From: Clostridium frigoris
GTDB taxonomy: Bacteria > Bacillota > Clostridia > Clostridiales > Clostridiaceae
Assembly (NCBI RefSeq): GCF_018861865.1
Contig: NZ_JAHLDV010000007.1
Location: forward strand, 84,845 to 148,844
Direction of reading: 5' to 3'
Length of the DNA stretch: 64,000 nucleotides
This document shows, piece after piece, positions 52,465 to 61,158 of the stretch. The position numbers were made by a program, and so were the translations under genes. The first letter of the stretch is position 1. The number at the start of each line of letters is the position of its first letter. The notes beneath the pieces were generated by a model, which did no database searches, was not told where the DNA came from, and saw nothing but the letters and a program-made list of their open reading frames with translations.

Positions 52465-53988
52465 TCATTTTATTCTTTTGATTTTTGATATCCTAAACTC
52501 CAAATTAGGATTGTCCCGCGCTGCCATAGCCGATGCTACAAGTGCTACTATTGTTCTCTCTTCTTCATCTATTTCATTTATTTCTTGCATCTCACACTTT
52601 GTAATTATTTTTTTATAACTATCACAAATACAATTGTTTATATTATCTCCTAACCTGTCCTCAAAAAATTTTTTTGAACTTCGTGGAAATAAAGCATACG
52701 ATAACACATCTTCATAAGTAGTAGCCAAATCTCCAATTTCATTTTCATATTTGTTCATCTCAGGCTCTAATAAGTCTGCTGGTCTTTGAGTTATAATTTT
52801 CATGTCTCCTATAATTTTTGTCTTTATTTCATCTTTTATAGGTGTTGATGGCCTTCCATAAAGTCCTTTAACATAATCTTTTAATTCTTTTGGAATTATT
52901 TTATATCGGACGCCAGATAGTATATTAAATATTGCTTGAGTTCCTACCATTTGAATAATAGGCGTAATTAAAGGTGGAAATCCTAAATCTTTTCTCACTC
53001 TAGGTATCTCGGTAAGAACTTCTTTATATCTAGATTCAACTCCCTGTTCCTTAAGCTCCAATAAAAGGTTCGATAACATTCCTCCCGGAACCTGATATGT
53101 AATAATTCTAGGCTCTACATTCATAACTTTTGGATTTAGCATTCCATTTTCTCTGTATTTATCTTTTATAGGTCTAAAATAATCTGCTATTTCACCTAAT
53201 AAATTAATATCTAATTTAGGATCACGTAGACTCTCTTTTAAAGTAAGAACCATCGATTCTGTAGGCGGTTGTGATGCACCCTCTGAAAATGGAGAAATTG
53301 CAGTGTCAATAATATCTACTCCTGCTTCAACAGCTTTTAAATATGTCATAGAAGCTATTCCGCTAGTACAATGAGCATGTAAACATAATGGTATTTTTAC
53401 AGCTGCTTTTAATTTTTTCACCAATTCAAAAGCTGAATATGGTGTTAATACACCAGCCATATCATTAATACAAATTGAATGCGCCCCTAACTCCTCGAGT
53501 TTTATTGATAATTCAACATAATAATCTAAAGTATGCACTGGGCTAGTTGTATAACATATAGCACATTGGCAGTGAGCTCCGCCTTCTTTAATAACTCTAA
53601 TTGAAGTTTCCATATTTCTTGTGTCATTTAATGCATCAAATACTCTTATTATATCTATACCATTTTCTATAGATTTGTTAATAAATGCCTCAACTACATC
53701 GTCTGCATAATGCTTATACCCTAGAAGATTTTGACCTCTGAGCATCATTTGGAGCTTAGTGTTTTTAACTTTCTTACGAATTTCTCTTAGTCTTTCCCAA
53801 GGGTCTTCATTAAGAACACGGAGACATGAATCGAAAGTTGCCCCTCCCCATACCTCCATTGAGTAATACCCGACCTTATCCATTTTTTCTAAAATTGGTA
53901 ATATTTCTTCTGTTTTTAATCTCGTAGCAATTAATGATTGCTGACCATCCCTAAGTACTGTCTCAGTTATTCTAATTGGATTCACCAT
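52465..53988 (-). CDS. carboxyltransferase subunit (OadA/PycB-like)
   Basis: It belongs to the HMGL-like carboxyltransferases (oxaloacetate decarboxylase alpha or pyruvate carboxylase B). Visible are TETVLRDGQQS, LRGQNLLGYKHY, the metal-binding HAHCTSG and the PASTP-like conserved C-domain segment ALFPRSSKKFFE. There is no C-terminal biotinyl domain in its 507 residues. The last 30 residues (TIVALVASAMAARDN, then RISKIKRIK) resemble the soluble tail of Na+-pump decarboxylase gamma subunits, which I infer by eye. Neither a biotin carboxylase nor a membrane beta subunit adjoins, so its partner must be elsewhere if it works. Confidence 0.85.
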   Translation of the reverse strand: MVNPIRITETVLRDGQQSLIATRLKTEEILPILEKMDKVGYYSMEVWGGATFDSCLRVLNEDPWERLREIRKKVKNTKLQMMLRGQNLLGYKHYADDVVEAFINKSIENGIDIIRVFDALNDTRNMETSIRVIKEGGAHCQCAICYTTSPVHTLDYYVELSIKLEELGAHSICINDMAGVLTPYSAFELVKKLKAAVKIPLCLHAHCTSGIASMTYLKAVEAGVDIIDTAISPFSEGASQPPTESMVLTLKESLRDPKLDINLLGEIADYFRPIKDKYRENGMLNPKVMNVEPRIITYQVPGGMLSNLLLELKEQGVESRYKEVLTEIPRVRKDLGFPPLITPIIQMVGTQAIFNILSGVRYKIIPKELKDYVKGLYGRPSTPIKDEIKTKIIGDMKIITQRPADLLEPEMNKYENEIGDLATTYEDVLSYALFPRSSKKFFEDRLGDNINNCICDSYKKIITKCEMQEINEIDEEERTIVALVASAMAARDNPNLEFRISKIKRIK

Positions 53989-54019
53989 TGTGTCCCTCCT
54001 AAGAGTTCGTTTTTCTTAA

Positions 54020-55054
54020 TTATTTAATTTCTTGTACGATTACTACATATTCCTTGTTATTTACCCTTACCTTAAACTTTTCACCAGTTACTGCGTCGCA
54101 TCCTACATTTGCCGCACCTTCTCTTATTAAATCAAAATCATTCATATATTTTCTATATATTTTATGAGCTTCCTCAATATCTATTAACTTAAACCTTACA
54201 CTGTCACCAGGCTTTAACTGCCCTATTATGTTTATATCAGGAGTTATTATTGTAGCAATTTTTGTGTATCCGCCCGTAGTTTGTCTATCAGCCATCATAA
54301 TTATAGGAGCACCATCTCCTGGAATCTGCACCGAACCCATGGTTATTCCATCGGATATAATATCCGCGCCTATTTTGTGGGAAATTTTAGACCCAGATAA
54401 TCGATATCCCATTCTATCAGCCTCACTTGTCACTTGATACTCACAATCAAAAAATGTATTTATTCCCTCTGCCGTAAAATAATCATCCTGAGGACCCATT
54501 ACAACTCTTACAATATTATCTTTGCTATACATTGGTATTAAATCAATTGGAAGCTTTTTGATACTAGTAAAATCATTTTCACTTGCGCTTCCAATCTTAA
54601 TTTCGTCGCCAGCCTTCAGCATCCTTCCCTGAAAGCCTCCTACTTTACCCTTCACATATGTAGACTTGCTACCCATAACCTCTGGCACATCTATGCCATG
54701 CTCGATTGCTATGTAACTCCTACACCCGCTTTTAGCAGTTCCAAAGGAAAGTTCATCACCATCTAACACCTTAATTCCAGACCACATATCTATAGCCTTA
54801 TTATTTATCATTGGCATAAGATTGCCTCCTGTAACTGCAATCAAAGCATCACCATGAAATTTTATTTTCAATCCGAAAAGAGTAGCTTCTAAACATGCCT
54901 CGCTATCCTTATTCCCAACAAGAATATTAGCCACTCTTAGAGAAAACTGATCCATTGCACCGGAAACAGACATACCTGATTTTTGATAATTATACCTACC
55001 GATGTCCTGAATTGTAGTATACATACCTGGCTTTAATATTTTCATTATTGTCAT
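54020..55054 (-). CDS. pxpC: 5-oxoprolinase subunit C (biotin-dependent carboxyltransferase-like, KipA family)
   Basis: With PxpA and PxpB it forms the ATP-dependent 5-oxoprolinase that opens 5-oxoproline to glutamate. The 344-residue protein shows KPGMYTTIQDIGRYNYQKSG, RVANILVGN, RVVMGPQDDYF and GSVQIPGDGAPIIMMADRQTTGGY (in parts), all family-typical. The ATG at 55054 follows AAGGTGAG and lies four bases past pxpB, so translation is coupled. Confidence 0.93.
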   Translation of the reverse strand: MTIMKILKPGMYTTIQDIGRYNYQKSGMSVSGAMDQFSLRVANILVGNKDSEACLEATLFGLKIKFHGDALIAVTGGNLMPMINNKAIDMWSGIKVLDGDELSFGTAKSGCRSYIAIEHGIDVPEVMGSKSTYVKGKVGGFQGRMLKAGDEIKIGSASENDFTSIKKLPIDLIPMYSKDNIVRVVMGPQDDYFTAEGINTFFDCEYQVTSEADRMGYRLSGSKISHKIGADIISDGITMGSVQIPGDGAPIIMMADRQTTGGYTKIATIITPDINIIGQLKPGDSVRFKLIDIEEAHKIYRKYMNDFDLIREGAANVGCDAVTGEKFKVRVNNKEYVVIVQEIK

Positions 55055-55058
55055 ATAC

Positions 55059-55793
55059 TCACCTTCTTAACTTCTCTCTTATAATTACTTTATATTTTCC
55101 TGCTCTCTCTAAATCCTCAATATTTTTGTATTCATTCTCATCTATCTGTACAAATCTTATATAATCGCCCGCATTTAATAGTACAGGCTCTTTTCTGTAT
55201 GGATCATACAGTTTTACAGGAGTCCTACCAATTAATTGCCACCCTCCAGGACTTTCTACAGGATATATTCCCGTCTGTTTACCTGCAATCCCTACACTTC
55301 CAACAGGTATTTTAGTTCTTGGATTCTGAAGCCTAGGCGCCTCTATTTTGTCACTCATGCCTCCAAGGTATGGAAACCCAGGTGTAAATCCAATCATATA
55401 AATTAAATACTCCACACTTGTGTGAATTTTTATCACTTCATGTACCGATATTTTATTATGCTTTGCAACAAACTCAATATCAGGGCCATACTCTCCACCA
55501 TAAAGTGTTGGCACTTCTATAACTTTAGCATCTGGAAGTTTCAATTCATGCATCTTTGATATAATGGATTTTATAATACTTGTAAGATTATCTAATCCCA
55601 TTATCACAGGATCATAAATTACCATAAGTGACCTATATGTAGGAATAATCTCGTTTATTCCTACAATCTCTGCTCTCTCCATTGCTAGCGTAAGGCTTCT
55701 AATTTTTTTGTTGACCTGCTCTTCAATTTTATCTCCAAATTCTATTACTAAAGCACTATCTCCAGCAATTAAAAACTTAACTTCTTTGTACAT
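55059..55793 (-). CDS. pxpB: 5-oxoprolinase subunit B (KipI family)
   Basis: PxpB (KipI) is the partner of PxpC in 5-oxoproline hydrolysis. The 244 residues include GDSALVIEFGDKI, the VPTLYGGEYGPDIEFVA block, the family signature IGFTPGFPYLGGM and PAGSVGIAG-like PVGSVGIAGKQTGIYP with SPGGWQLIGRTP. The ATG at 55793 follows AGGAGG. The transporter gene is 14 bases upstream. Confidence 0.94.
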   Translation of the reverse strand: MYKEVKFLIAGDSALVIEFGDKIEEQVNKKIRSLTLAMERAEIVGINEIIPTYRSLMVIYDPVIMGLDNLTSIIKSIISKMHELKLPDAKVIEVPTLYGGEYGPDIEFVAKHNKISVHEVIKIHTSVEYLIYMIGFTPGFPYLGGMSDKIEAPRLQNPRTKIPVGSVGIAGKQTGIYPVESPGGWQLIGRTPVKLYDPYRKEPVLLNAGDYIRFVQIDENEYKNIEDLERAGKYKVIIREKLRR

Positions 55794-55807
55794 ACTGCTT
55801 ATACCTC

Positions 55808-57025
55808 CTACTTAAATAACTCAGCTATTCCACCCAATGACATATAACCTGCAACAACTGCTAATATTACAACAATATAACCCAAATACATGAGCAACTT
55901 TGAATGCTTATAGTGATCACCTACAATGTTTTTTCTAGTGGATGCAATGAGTATTATCCCAAGTGAAATTGGAAGAATCAAACCATTCAATGAACCTGCC
56001 AGCACAAGTAACTTTACAGGCTTACCTATTATTAGGAACACCACTGTACATATAGTAATAAATCCTATTGTACATTTTGAAGTATATTTGTCAAAAAACG
56101 GTGCAAGTGTTTTTAAAAATGATAATGTTGTATAAGATGACCCAACCATTGCGGTTAACCCCGCCGAAAAGAGTATAACTCCAAACAACTTATAACCCAG
56201 ATTACCTGCTCCAAGTCTAAATGCTTCCGCTGCAGGATTTACAGTGCCAAGTGGCTTGCCAATGTTTACTACAACTCCAAGAATTGCAGCAAAAAGAAGT
56301 ATCCTCATAAGTGAAGCTAATGATATAGCAAGTACTGAACTTTTAGTTATTTCTTTCACATGTTCCTCTCCAGTAATGCCAGCATCTATTAGTCTGTGTC
56401 CTCCTGAAAAACATATATATCCACCTACTGTTCCACCGACAAGAGTTAACAATGGTAAGAATGTAACCTTTGTTGGTACAAACGTCCGTAGAATCATCTC
56501 TCCAACTGGAGGATGAGTTCTAAATGCCACATATGCTACAAGTAACAATGTCCCAACACCGAGTACCTTTGCAAAAATGTCCATTGCTTTTCCAGCTTCT
56601 TTCGAACTAAACAGTACAATACCTATACCGCAACTAATAATAGCACCTATTTTTGTGTTGAGCCCAAATAATACATTAAGACCAAGGGCTGCACCTGAAA
56701 TATTTCCTATACAAAATGCAAATCCCCCAATTGTTATAAGCACTGCTAGAAAAATACCAAGACCAGGTACCATCTTGTTTGCAATATCTTGAGCCCTGAG
56801 CCCCGATACACCAATAACCTGCCATATATTGAGCTGTGCTATAAGGTCTACAATAATTACAAGAAGTATAACAAATCCAAGGTTAGCTTTAAGTGACTCT
56901 GTAAATACCGCAGTTTGAGTCAGAAATCCTGGTCCTATGGCAGATGTAGCCATAATAAATGCTGCCCCAATCAGTACCCCCACATTACTTTTCTTTTTAA
57001 CTTTTGTGTTTAAATTGTCACTCAT
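55808..57025 (-). CDS. NRAMP-family (YcsG-like) transporter
   Basis: A 405-residue integral membrane protein with about eleven hydrophobic helices and NRAMP-like features: GPGFLTQTAVFTESLKANLG in helix 1 region and SGGHRLIDAGITG later. The canonical DPGN metal motif of helix 1 is replaced by a GPGF-type sequence, as in the YcsG branch next to 5-oxoprolinase genes. Thus it may move 5-oxoproline or another organic substrate rather than Mn2+ or Fe2+; this is inferred from context. It lies between pxpA and pxpB with gaps of about 15 bases. Confidence 0.87.
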   Translation of the reverse strand: MSDNLNTKVKKKSNVGVLIGAAFIMATSAIGPGFLTQTAVFTESLKANLGFVILLVIIVDLIAQLNIWQVIGVSGLRAQDIANKMVPGLGIFLAVLITIGGFAFCIGNISGAALGLNVLFGLNTKIGAIISCGIGIVLFSSKEAGKAMDIFAKVLGVGTLLLVAYVAFRTHPPVGEMILRTFVPTKVTFLPLLTLVGGTVGGYICFSGGHRLIDAGITGEEHVKEITKSSVLAISLASLMRILLFAAILGVVVNIGKPLGTVNPAAEAFRLGAGNLGYKLFGVILFSAGLTAMVGSSYTTLSFLKTLAPFFDKYTSKCTIGFITICTVVFLIIGKPVKLLVLAGSLNGLILPISLGIILIASTRKNIVGDHYKHSKLLMYLGYIVVILAVVAGYMSLGGIAELFK

Positions 57026-57040
57026 AAATAAACTTTCCTC

Positions 57041-57814
57041 CTATTTTATAAATTGACTAAGTGGTTTTATTTCTACCTTAGCTCTCGATAGTTCTTCTTT
57101 AATAAGCCTTACAAAATCAACTGCCTCTGGATTGTCTCCATGAACACATATTGAATCCGCCTTTATGTCCACATCTTCACCGCTTATTGCTGTTACTTTT
57201 CCCTCTGTCACCATTCTAATCACTCTCGAAATGGCTATATCTGTGTCTAGTATCATTGCACCAGGAAGGCCTCTTGCAACAAGCGTTCCATCAACATTAT
57301 ATGCCCGGTCTGCAAAAACTTCATTTGCAGCCTTTAACCCTTTTTCCTTTGCTGCCTTTATCATTTCGCTTCCTGAAGATCCAAGAACTATCAACTCCTT
57401 ATCTACTTCCCATATTCCTTCTATAATAGCCTGGGCTAATTTACTATCCTTAGCTGCCATATTATACATTGCTCCATGAGGCTTTACATGTTGCATTTTA
57501 ACGCCTGCCGCTTTTACAAAACCGTACAAAGCCCCAAGCTGATATATGGTATACTGCTTCATCTCGCCCGGAGTTACTGTCATATTTCTTCTTCCAAAAC
57601 CCATAACATCTAAAAATCCAGGGTGTGCTCCAATACCTACATTGTTTTTTAAAGCTGCCTTCACAGTATCTCCCATAACCATAGGGTCACCTGCATGCCA
57701 TCCACAAGCAATATTAGCTGATGATACATATTTAAGAACTTCTTTATCAAACCCAATCTTGTAATCACCAAAACTTTCTCCTACATCACTATTTAAATCA
57801 ATTATTTTACTCAT
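57041..57814 (-). CDS. pxpA: 5-oxoprolinase subunit A (LamB/YcsF family)
   Basis: PxpA is the third 5-oxoprolinase component. It begins with [17 protein letters not shown] and has [37 protein letters not shown] and [22 protein letters not shown] (in parts). The 257 residues are family length. It is the first gene of the pxpA-transporter-pxpB-pxpC run, with AAGGAG before the ATG at 57814. Regulator genes kipR and ycsI of the Bacillus version are absent. Confidence 0.95.
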   Translation of the reverse strand: MSKIIDLNSDVGESFGDYKIGFDKEVLKYVSSANIACGWHAGDPMVMGDTVKAALKNNVGIGAHPGFLDVMGFGRRNMTVTPGEMKQYTIYQLGALYGFVKAAGVKMQHVKPHGAMYNMAAKDSKLAQAIIEGIWEVDKELIVLGSSGSEMIKAAKEKGLKAANEVFADRAYNVDGTLVARGLPGAMILDTDIAISRVIRMVTEGKVTAISGEDVDIKADSICVHGDNPEAVDFVRLIKEELSRAKVEIKPLSQFIK

Positions 57815-58145
57815 GTTGTTTATTCTCCTTTGTGTCGTTTCCTTAATAACATAGAAACTCTAAATAATTAAAATTACCCAATTGTTATACTGATTACAAT
57901 TTTAAAATATGTAATAAAAATTAATAATAAAATCATCTTATTTTTTTATAAGTATACCGTATATATATAAATTTTAACAGTCTGATTATGACTTTTAACA
58001 CAAATTGAATTTCATTTTTCTCATATGTTAAAAAAATATTGTTCTTTTATAAAATTGTATTTCCCAGTAGTACCTACTTTAACGACACGTTTGAACTTTC
58101 TCACCTTACATTTTCTATCATTTTTCACTTTCATAATTTGTTTAT

Positions 58146-58193
58146 GTTTGTTACAATTAACAATAAGCACCTTTATAAATTAATGTAACAAAC
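58146..58193. repeat. 10-bp perfect inverted repeat upstream of gltS
   Basis: GTTTGTTACA at 58146-58155 and TGTAACAAAC at 58184-58193 are separated by 28 bases. It could be an operator pair or the first stem of the gltS leader RNA. Confidence 0.5.
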
Positions 58194-58208
58194 TTCTTAA
58201 CCAAAATT

Positions 58209-58288
58209 AATTGGAAAAGAGTTAGAAGATACATGGCTGTGAATTCCATTTAACACAGTCTTTGTAGAAAACCCTTCTCCAATTTTTT
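58209..58288 (+). terminator. complex terminator in the gltS leader, candidate attenuator
   Basis: The outer stem pairs 58209-58223 with 58270-58284 (13 of 15 pairs). An inner 7-bp stem pairs 58235-58241 with 58254-58260, and six T follow at 58283-58288. No gene on the plus strand lies upstream of it in the region, so it would end a leader RNA starting in the divergent region. CCAA at 58201-58204 can compete for the TTGG of the left arm. Confidence 0.6.
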
Positions 58289-58430
58289 ATTTGCTTAATT
58301 AGGATAATATTAATTAAAACTAAATTATGAGTTTAAAACATTAAATAAGATTTTAGTTATGGCATTAGTAGTTATTATGGCTTATTTATTACCAATACTT
58401 ACAACCACATTATACTAGGAGGTAATAAAA

Positions 58431-59636
58431 ATGGCTTTAAAATTAGACATGGTTCAAGCAGCATCCCTTGCTGTTGTTGTTCTATTTATAGGACAACAAA
58501 TCAAAAATAAGCTGGTTTTTTTAAATAAGTACTGTATTCCTGCACCAGTGATTGGAGGATTAATTTTTGCAATAATTACTTTACTACTAAAGGTAAGTAA
58601 CCTGTTAATTTTTGATATGGATATAACACTTCAAAATTTATTTATGACAGTGTTCTTTACAACTATCGGACTTACCGCAAGCCTTAAGTTACTAAAAAAA
58701 GGTGGAAAAGGGGTCTTGATATTTTTAGGCATATCTGTAATATTGTGTATTCTTCAAGATATTACGGGTGTCACACTTGCTAAAATCTTTGGCTTAAATC
58801 CACTTATTGGCCTTTCTACCGCTTCTGTTCCTATGGTAGGTGGTCATGGAACTGCAGGTGCATTTGGTCCAATATTTGAGAAAGCTGGCGCCATTGGTGC
58901 AACCACTGTGGCACTTGCATCAGCTACATTTGGTTTAGTTATGGGAAGCATCATTGGTGGACCTATAGGAAAAAGATTAATAGAAAAAAATAATCTTTCA
59001 TACCCTTTGAAAATGAATTCACATACAAATGATCAAATGGTTGAAACTGAAGAAAGTCATGAAAAACCACTTCGTCATGATAATTTCATGGGCGCAGCAA
59101 CTCAGATTTTGTTAGCTATGGGACTAGGTACAATCATATCAATTGTTTTAGAAGAAACAGGTATGACTTTCCCATCATATATTGGGGCTATGTTTGCAGC
59201 TGCAATTCTAAGAAATATATCGGATTGTACAAATGCATATAACGTTCACTCAGAAGAAATTGATATAATAGGAGAAGTTTCATTATCCTTATTCTTAACT
59301 ATGGCATTAATGGGCTTAAAATTATGGCAATTATCAGCCTTAGCATTACCTCTAATAGTAATGTTACTCGCCCAATCAATTCTTACAGGATTGTTTTGCT
59401 ATTTTGTAACCTTCAATGTTATGGGAAGAGATTATGATGCAGCAGTAATTGTTTCTGGTAACTGTGGATTTGCTATGGGTGCTACCCCAAATGCAATGGC
59501 AAACATGGGAGCTATAACAACAAAATATGGTATTTCTCCAAAAGCATTTTTTATTGTACCATTAGTTGGCAGTTTATTTATAGATTTCTGTAACGCAGGT
59601 GTCATTACAACGTTTATTAATCTTCTTTCAAAATAA
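58431..59636 (+). CDS. gltS: sodium/glutamate symporter
   Basis: GltS imports glutamate with Na+. The 401 residues have ten or more hydrophobic helices and the two inverted-repeat halves of the family, with FFTTIGLTASLKLLKKGG, PMVGGHGTAGAFGP and the second-half counterpart SGNCGFAMGATPNAMANM. The ATG at 58431 follows AGGAGG. It is divergent from the 5-oxoprolinase genes, which make glutamate, so the neighbours share a metabolite. A structured leader precedes it. Confidence 0.94.
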   Translation: MALKLDMVQAASLAVVVLFIGQQIKNKLVFLNKYCIPAPVIGGLIFAIITLLLKVSNLLIFDMDITLQNLFMTVFFTTIGLTASLKLLKKGGKGVLIFLGISVILCILQDITGVTLAKIFGLNPLIGLSTASVPMVGGHGTAGAFGPIFEKAGAIGATTVALASATFGLVMGSIIGGPIGKRLIEKNNLSYPLKMNSHTNDQMVETEESHEKPLRHDNFMGAATQILLAMGLGTIISIVLEETGMTFPSYIGAMFAAAILRNISDCTNAYNVHSEEIDIIGEVSLSLFLTMALMGLKLWQLSALALPLIVMLLAQSILTGLFCYFVTFNVMGRDYDAAVIVSGNCGFAMGATPNAMANMGAITTKYGISPKAFFIVPLVGSLFIDFCNAGVITTFINLLSK

Positions 59637-59737
59637 ATAACTTCCAAAAAAAGTATTGATTTTTTATCCTTTTTATTTTAATATTAATATGCTTATAGTT
59701 ATTGTTAATTATTGATTATTAAGGAAGGATGTTTTTC

Positions 59738-60106
59738 ATGAAAACTTTTAATAAAGATATTGGAACATTTGGTGAAGAAATAGCGGAAACTTTTTTAAAG
59801 AATTTAGGTTACAAAGTAATAGACAAAAACTTTAGATGCAAATGTGGTGAAATAGATCTAATAGCAATACATAAAGATTATATTTGCTTTATCGAGGTGA
59901 AAACTAGATATGGAATAAAATTTGGGATACCAGCAGAGTCAGTTACTACTTATAAGCAGCATAAAATTTATAAAACAGCTCAGGTTTATATCTTAAAGAA
60001 AAATATTATTGACTGGAATTTTAGATTTGATGTTATTGAAGTATTGCTAAATATCGATAATAATGATTTTTTTGTTAATCATATTGAAGATGCTTTCCAA
60101 TTATAA
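59738..60106 (+). CDS. yraN: YraN/UPF0102-family nuclease-like protein
   Basis: A small restriction-endonuclease-fold protein of unknown role. The family core is present: GTFGEEIAETFLKNLGYKV, then CGEIDLIA and FIEVKTR, giving the D-E-x-K metal site. I chose the ATG at 59738, spaced nine bases from AAGGAAGG; the upstream ATG at 59729 is inside that site. It is 122 residues. In clostridia yraN lies between rnhB and comM in the same direction; here it is on the opposite strand. Confidence 0.88.
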   Translation: MKTFNKDIGTFGEEIAETFLKNLGYKVIDKNFRCKCGEIDLIAIHKDYICFIEVKTRYGIKFGIPAESVTTYKQHKIYKTAQVYILKKNIIDWNFRFDVIEVLLNIDNNDFFVNHIEDAFQL

Positions 60107-60133
60107 TTTTTAGTATAAATAAATGAAATTTAT

Positions 60134-60181
60134 AAATTCATCTTCTTCGAAGCTGTTGCAGCTCCGTAGGAGATGATTTAA
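60134..60181. repeat. dispersed imperfect palindrome, copy 2 (full element)
   Basis: Left arm 60134-60155 and right arm 60159-60179 form an imperfect hairpin around a 3-base loop. The right part (60158-60181) is 23 of 24 identical to 20493-20516. It lies between the convergent yraN and rnhB genes, where gene order departs from that of relatives. Confidence 0.65.
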
Positions 60182-60207
60182 GGTGCATTTGCAAATTTTT
60201 CATTAAT

Positions 60208-61026
60208 TCATTCTAAAATTTTTGTTAAAAAACTTTTTCTATGTATTGGAGTTATTCCATCCTTTTTTATTGCAAGTACATGTTCCTGGGTACCGTAACC
60301 AACATTTCTATCAAATCCATAATTAGGATACTTTTCATGGTATTCTACCATTAATTCGTCTCTATATACCTTTGCAATTATAGAAGCACAGGCTATACTT
60401 ATACTTAACGTATCACCCTTAATTACAAATTCATTTAAACCAGGATAATTTTTTATTTTATATCCATCAGATAAAACTAAGTCCGGTTTAGTAGTAAGCC
60501 CAGCCCATGATTCTAAAAACACTTGATTATTGCACCAAGCAATTCCTTTTTCATCAATTTGCTTATTGTCAATAGCCGTAATCGTGTAAGCTAATGCCCT
60601 TTCTTTAATAATAATAGACAGTTCTTTTCTACAAGCTATCGATAATTTTTTAGAATCATTAGCTCTTAATATCAAATCTTTATCTTCAATTATTTTTGAA
60701 TCGAATAATACTGCAGCCGCAACTATTGGTCCAGCTAAAGGTCCACGACCAACTTCATCTACCCCAGCTACATATCTAAAGTCTCCAAAACTTCGATCAA
60801 AGTCATACATTTTTCTTACCCTTTGAATTTCTTTTTCTTTTGACTCTAATATTTTAGACATTTTAATCCCTAGTTTTTGAACAGTTTTTCTCTTATCTTG
60901 TAAAAGTTTTTCTAATATGCTTCCATTTTCTCCAGTCTCGAAAACGTTTTCAATATCTTCTATACTTAAAATATATTCTTTTATTTCTTTATATTTCATG
61001 CTTGAAAAATCAAAATTAATTTTCAT
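60208..61026 (-). CDS. rnhB: ribonuclease HII
   Basis: RNase HII removes RNA from RNA-DNA hybrids and misincorporated ribonucleotides. The catalytic start motif is GVDEVGRGPLAGPIVAAAV, followed by NDSKKLS and SIACASIIAKVYRDELM. The 272 residues include an N-terminal extension of about 85 residues typical of the Firmicute type. The ATG at 61026 follows AAAGGAG. rbgA is upstream. Confidence 0.96.
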   Translation of the reverse strand: MKINFDFSSMKYKEIKEYILSIEDIENVFETGENGSILEKLLQDKRKTVQKLGIKMSKILESKEKEIQRVRKMYDFDRSFGDFRYVAGVDEVGRGPLAGPIVAAAVLFDSKIIEDKDLILRANDSKKLSIACRKELSIIIKERALAYTITAIDNKQIDEKGIAWCNNQVFLESWAGLTTKPDLVLSDGYKIKNYPGLNEFVIKGDTLSISIACASIIAKVYRDELMVEYHEKYPNYGFDRNVGYGTQEHVLAIKKDGITPIHRKSFLTKILE

Positions 61027-61066
61027 AACATTTCTCCTTTATAATTAGCAGATATCTTAAATTTGA

Positions 61067-61108
61067 CATCTTAAAAACATTAGAACACTTAGCTAATTTT
61101 TTAAGATG
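61067..61108 (-). terminator. hairpin between rbgA and rnhB
   Basis: CATCTTAAAAA (61067-61077) pairs with 61097-61108, and an inner ATTAG/CTAAT stem extends it. The tail on the minus strand is only moderately T-rich. Confidence 0.55.
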
Positions 61109-61158
61109 CCTTTATACTTTCAAGCAGTATTTGCTTGTAATACCATATATGTATAAAC

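Larger units (their letters stand above)
57815..58430. other. 616-bp divergent intergenic region between pxpA and gltS
   Basis: The largest non-coding stretch. It contains a perfect 10-bp inverted repeat GTTTGTTACA/TGTAACAAAC (58146-58155 and 58184-58193), and a strong plus-strand terminator-like structure (58209-58288) 142 bases before gltS. Promoter hexamers are not clear-cut. No ORF with a ribosome binding site is seen. Confidence 0.6.

Noticed and set aside
57815..58430. T-box or amino-acid riboswitch before gltS
   Set aside because: No T-box core sequence (GGTGGNACCGCG type) and no known aptamer motif can be seen; only a generic terminator structure is supported.
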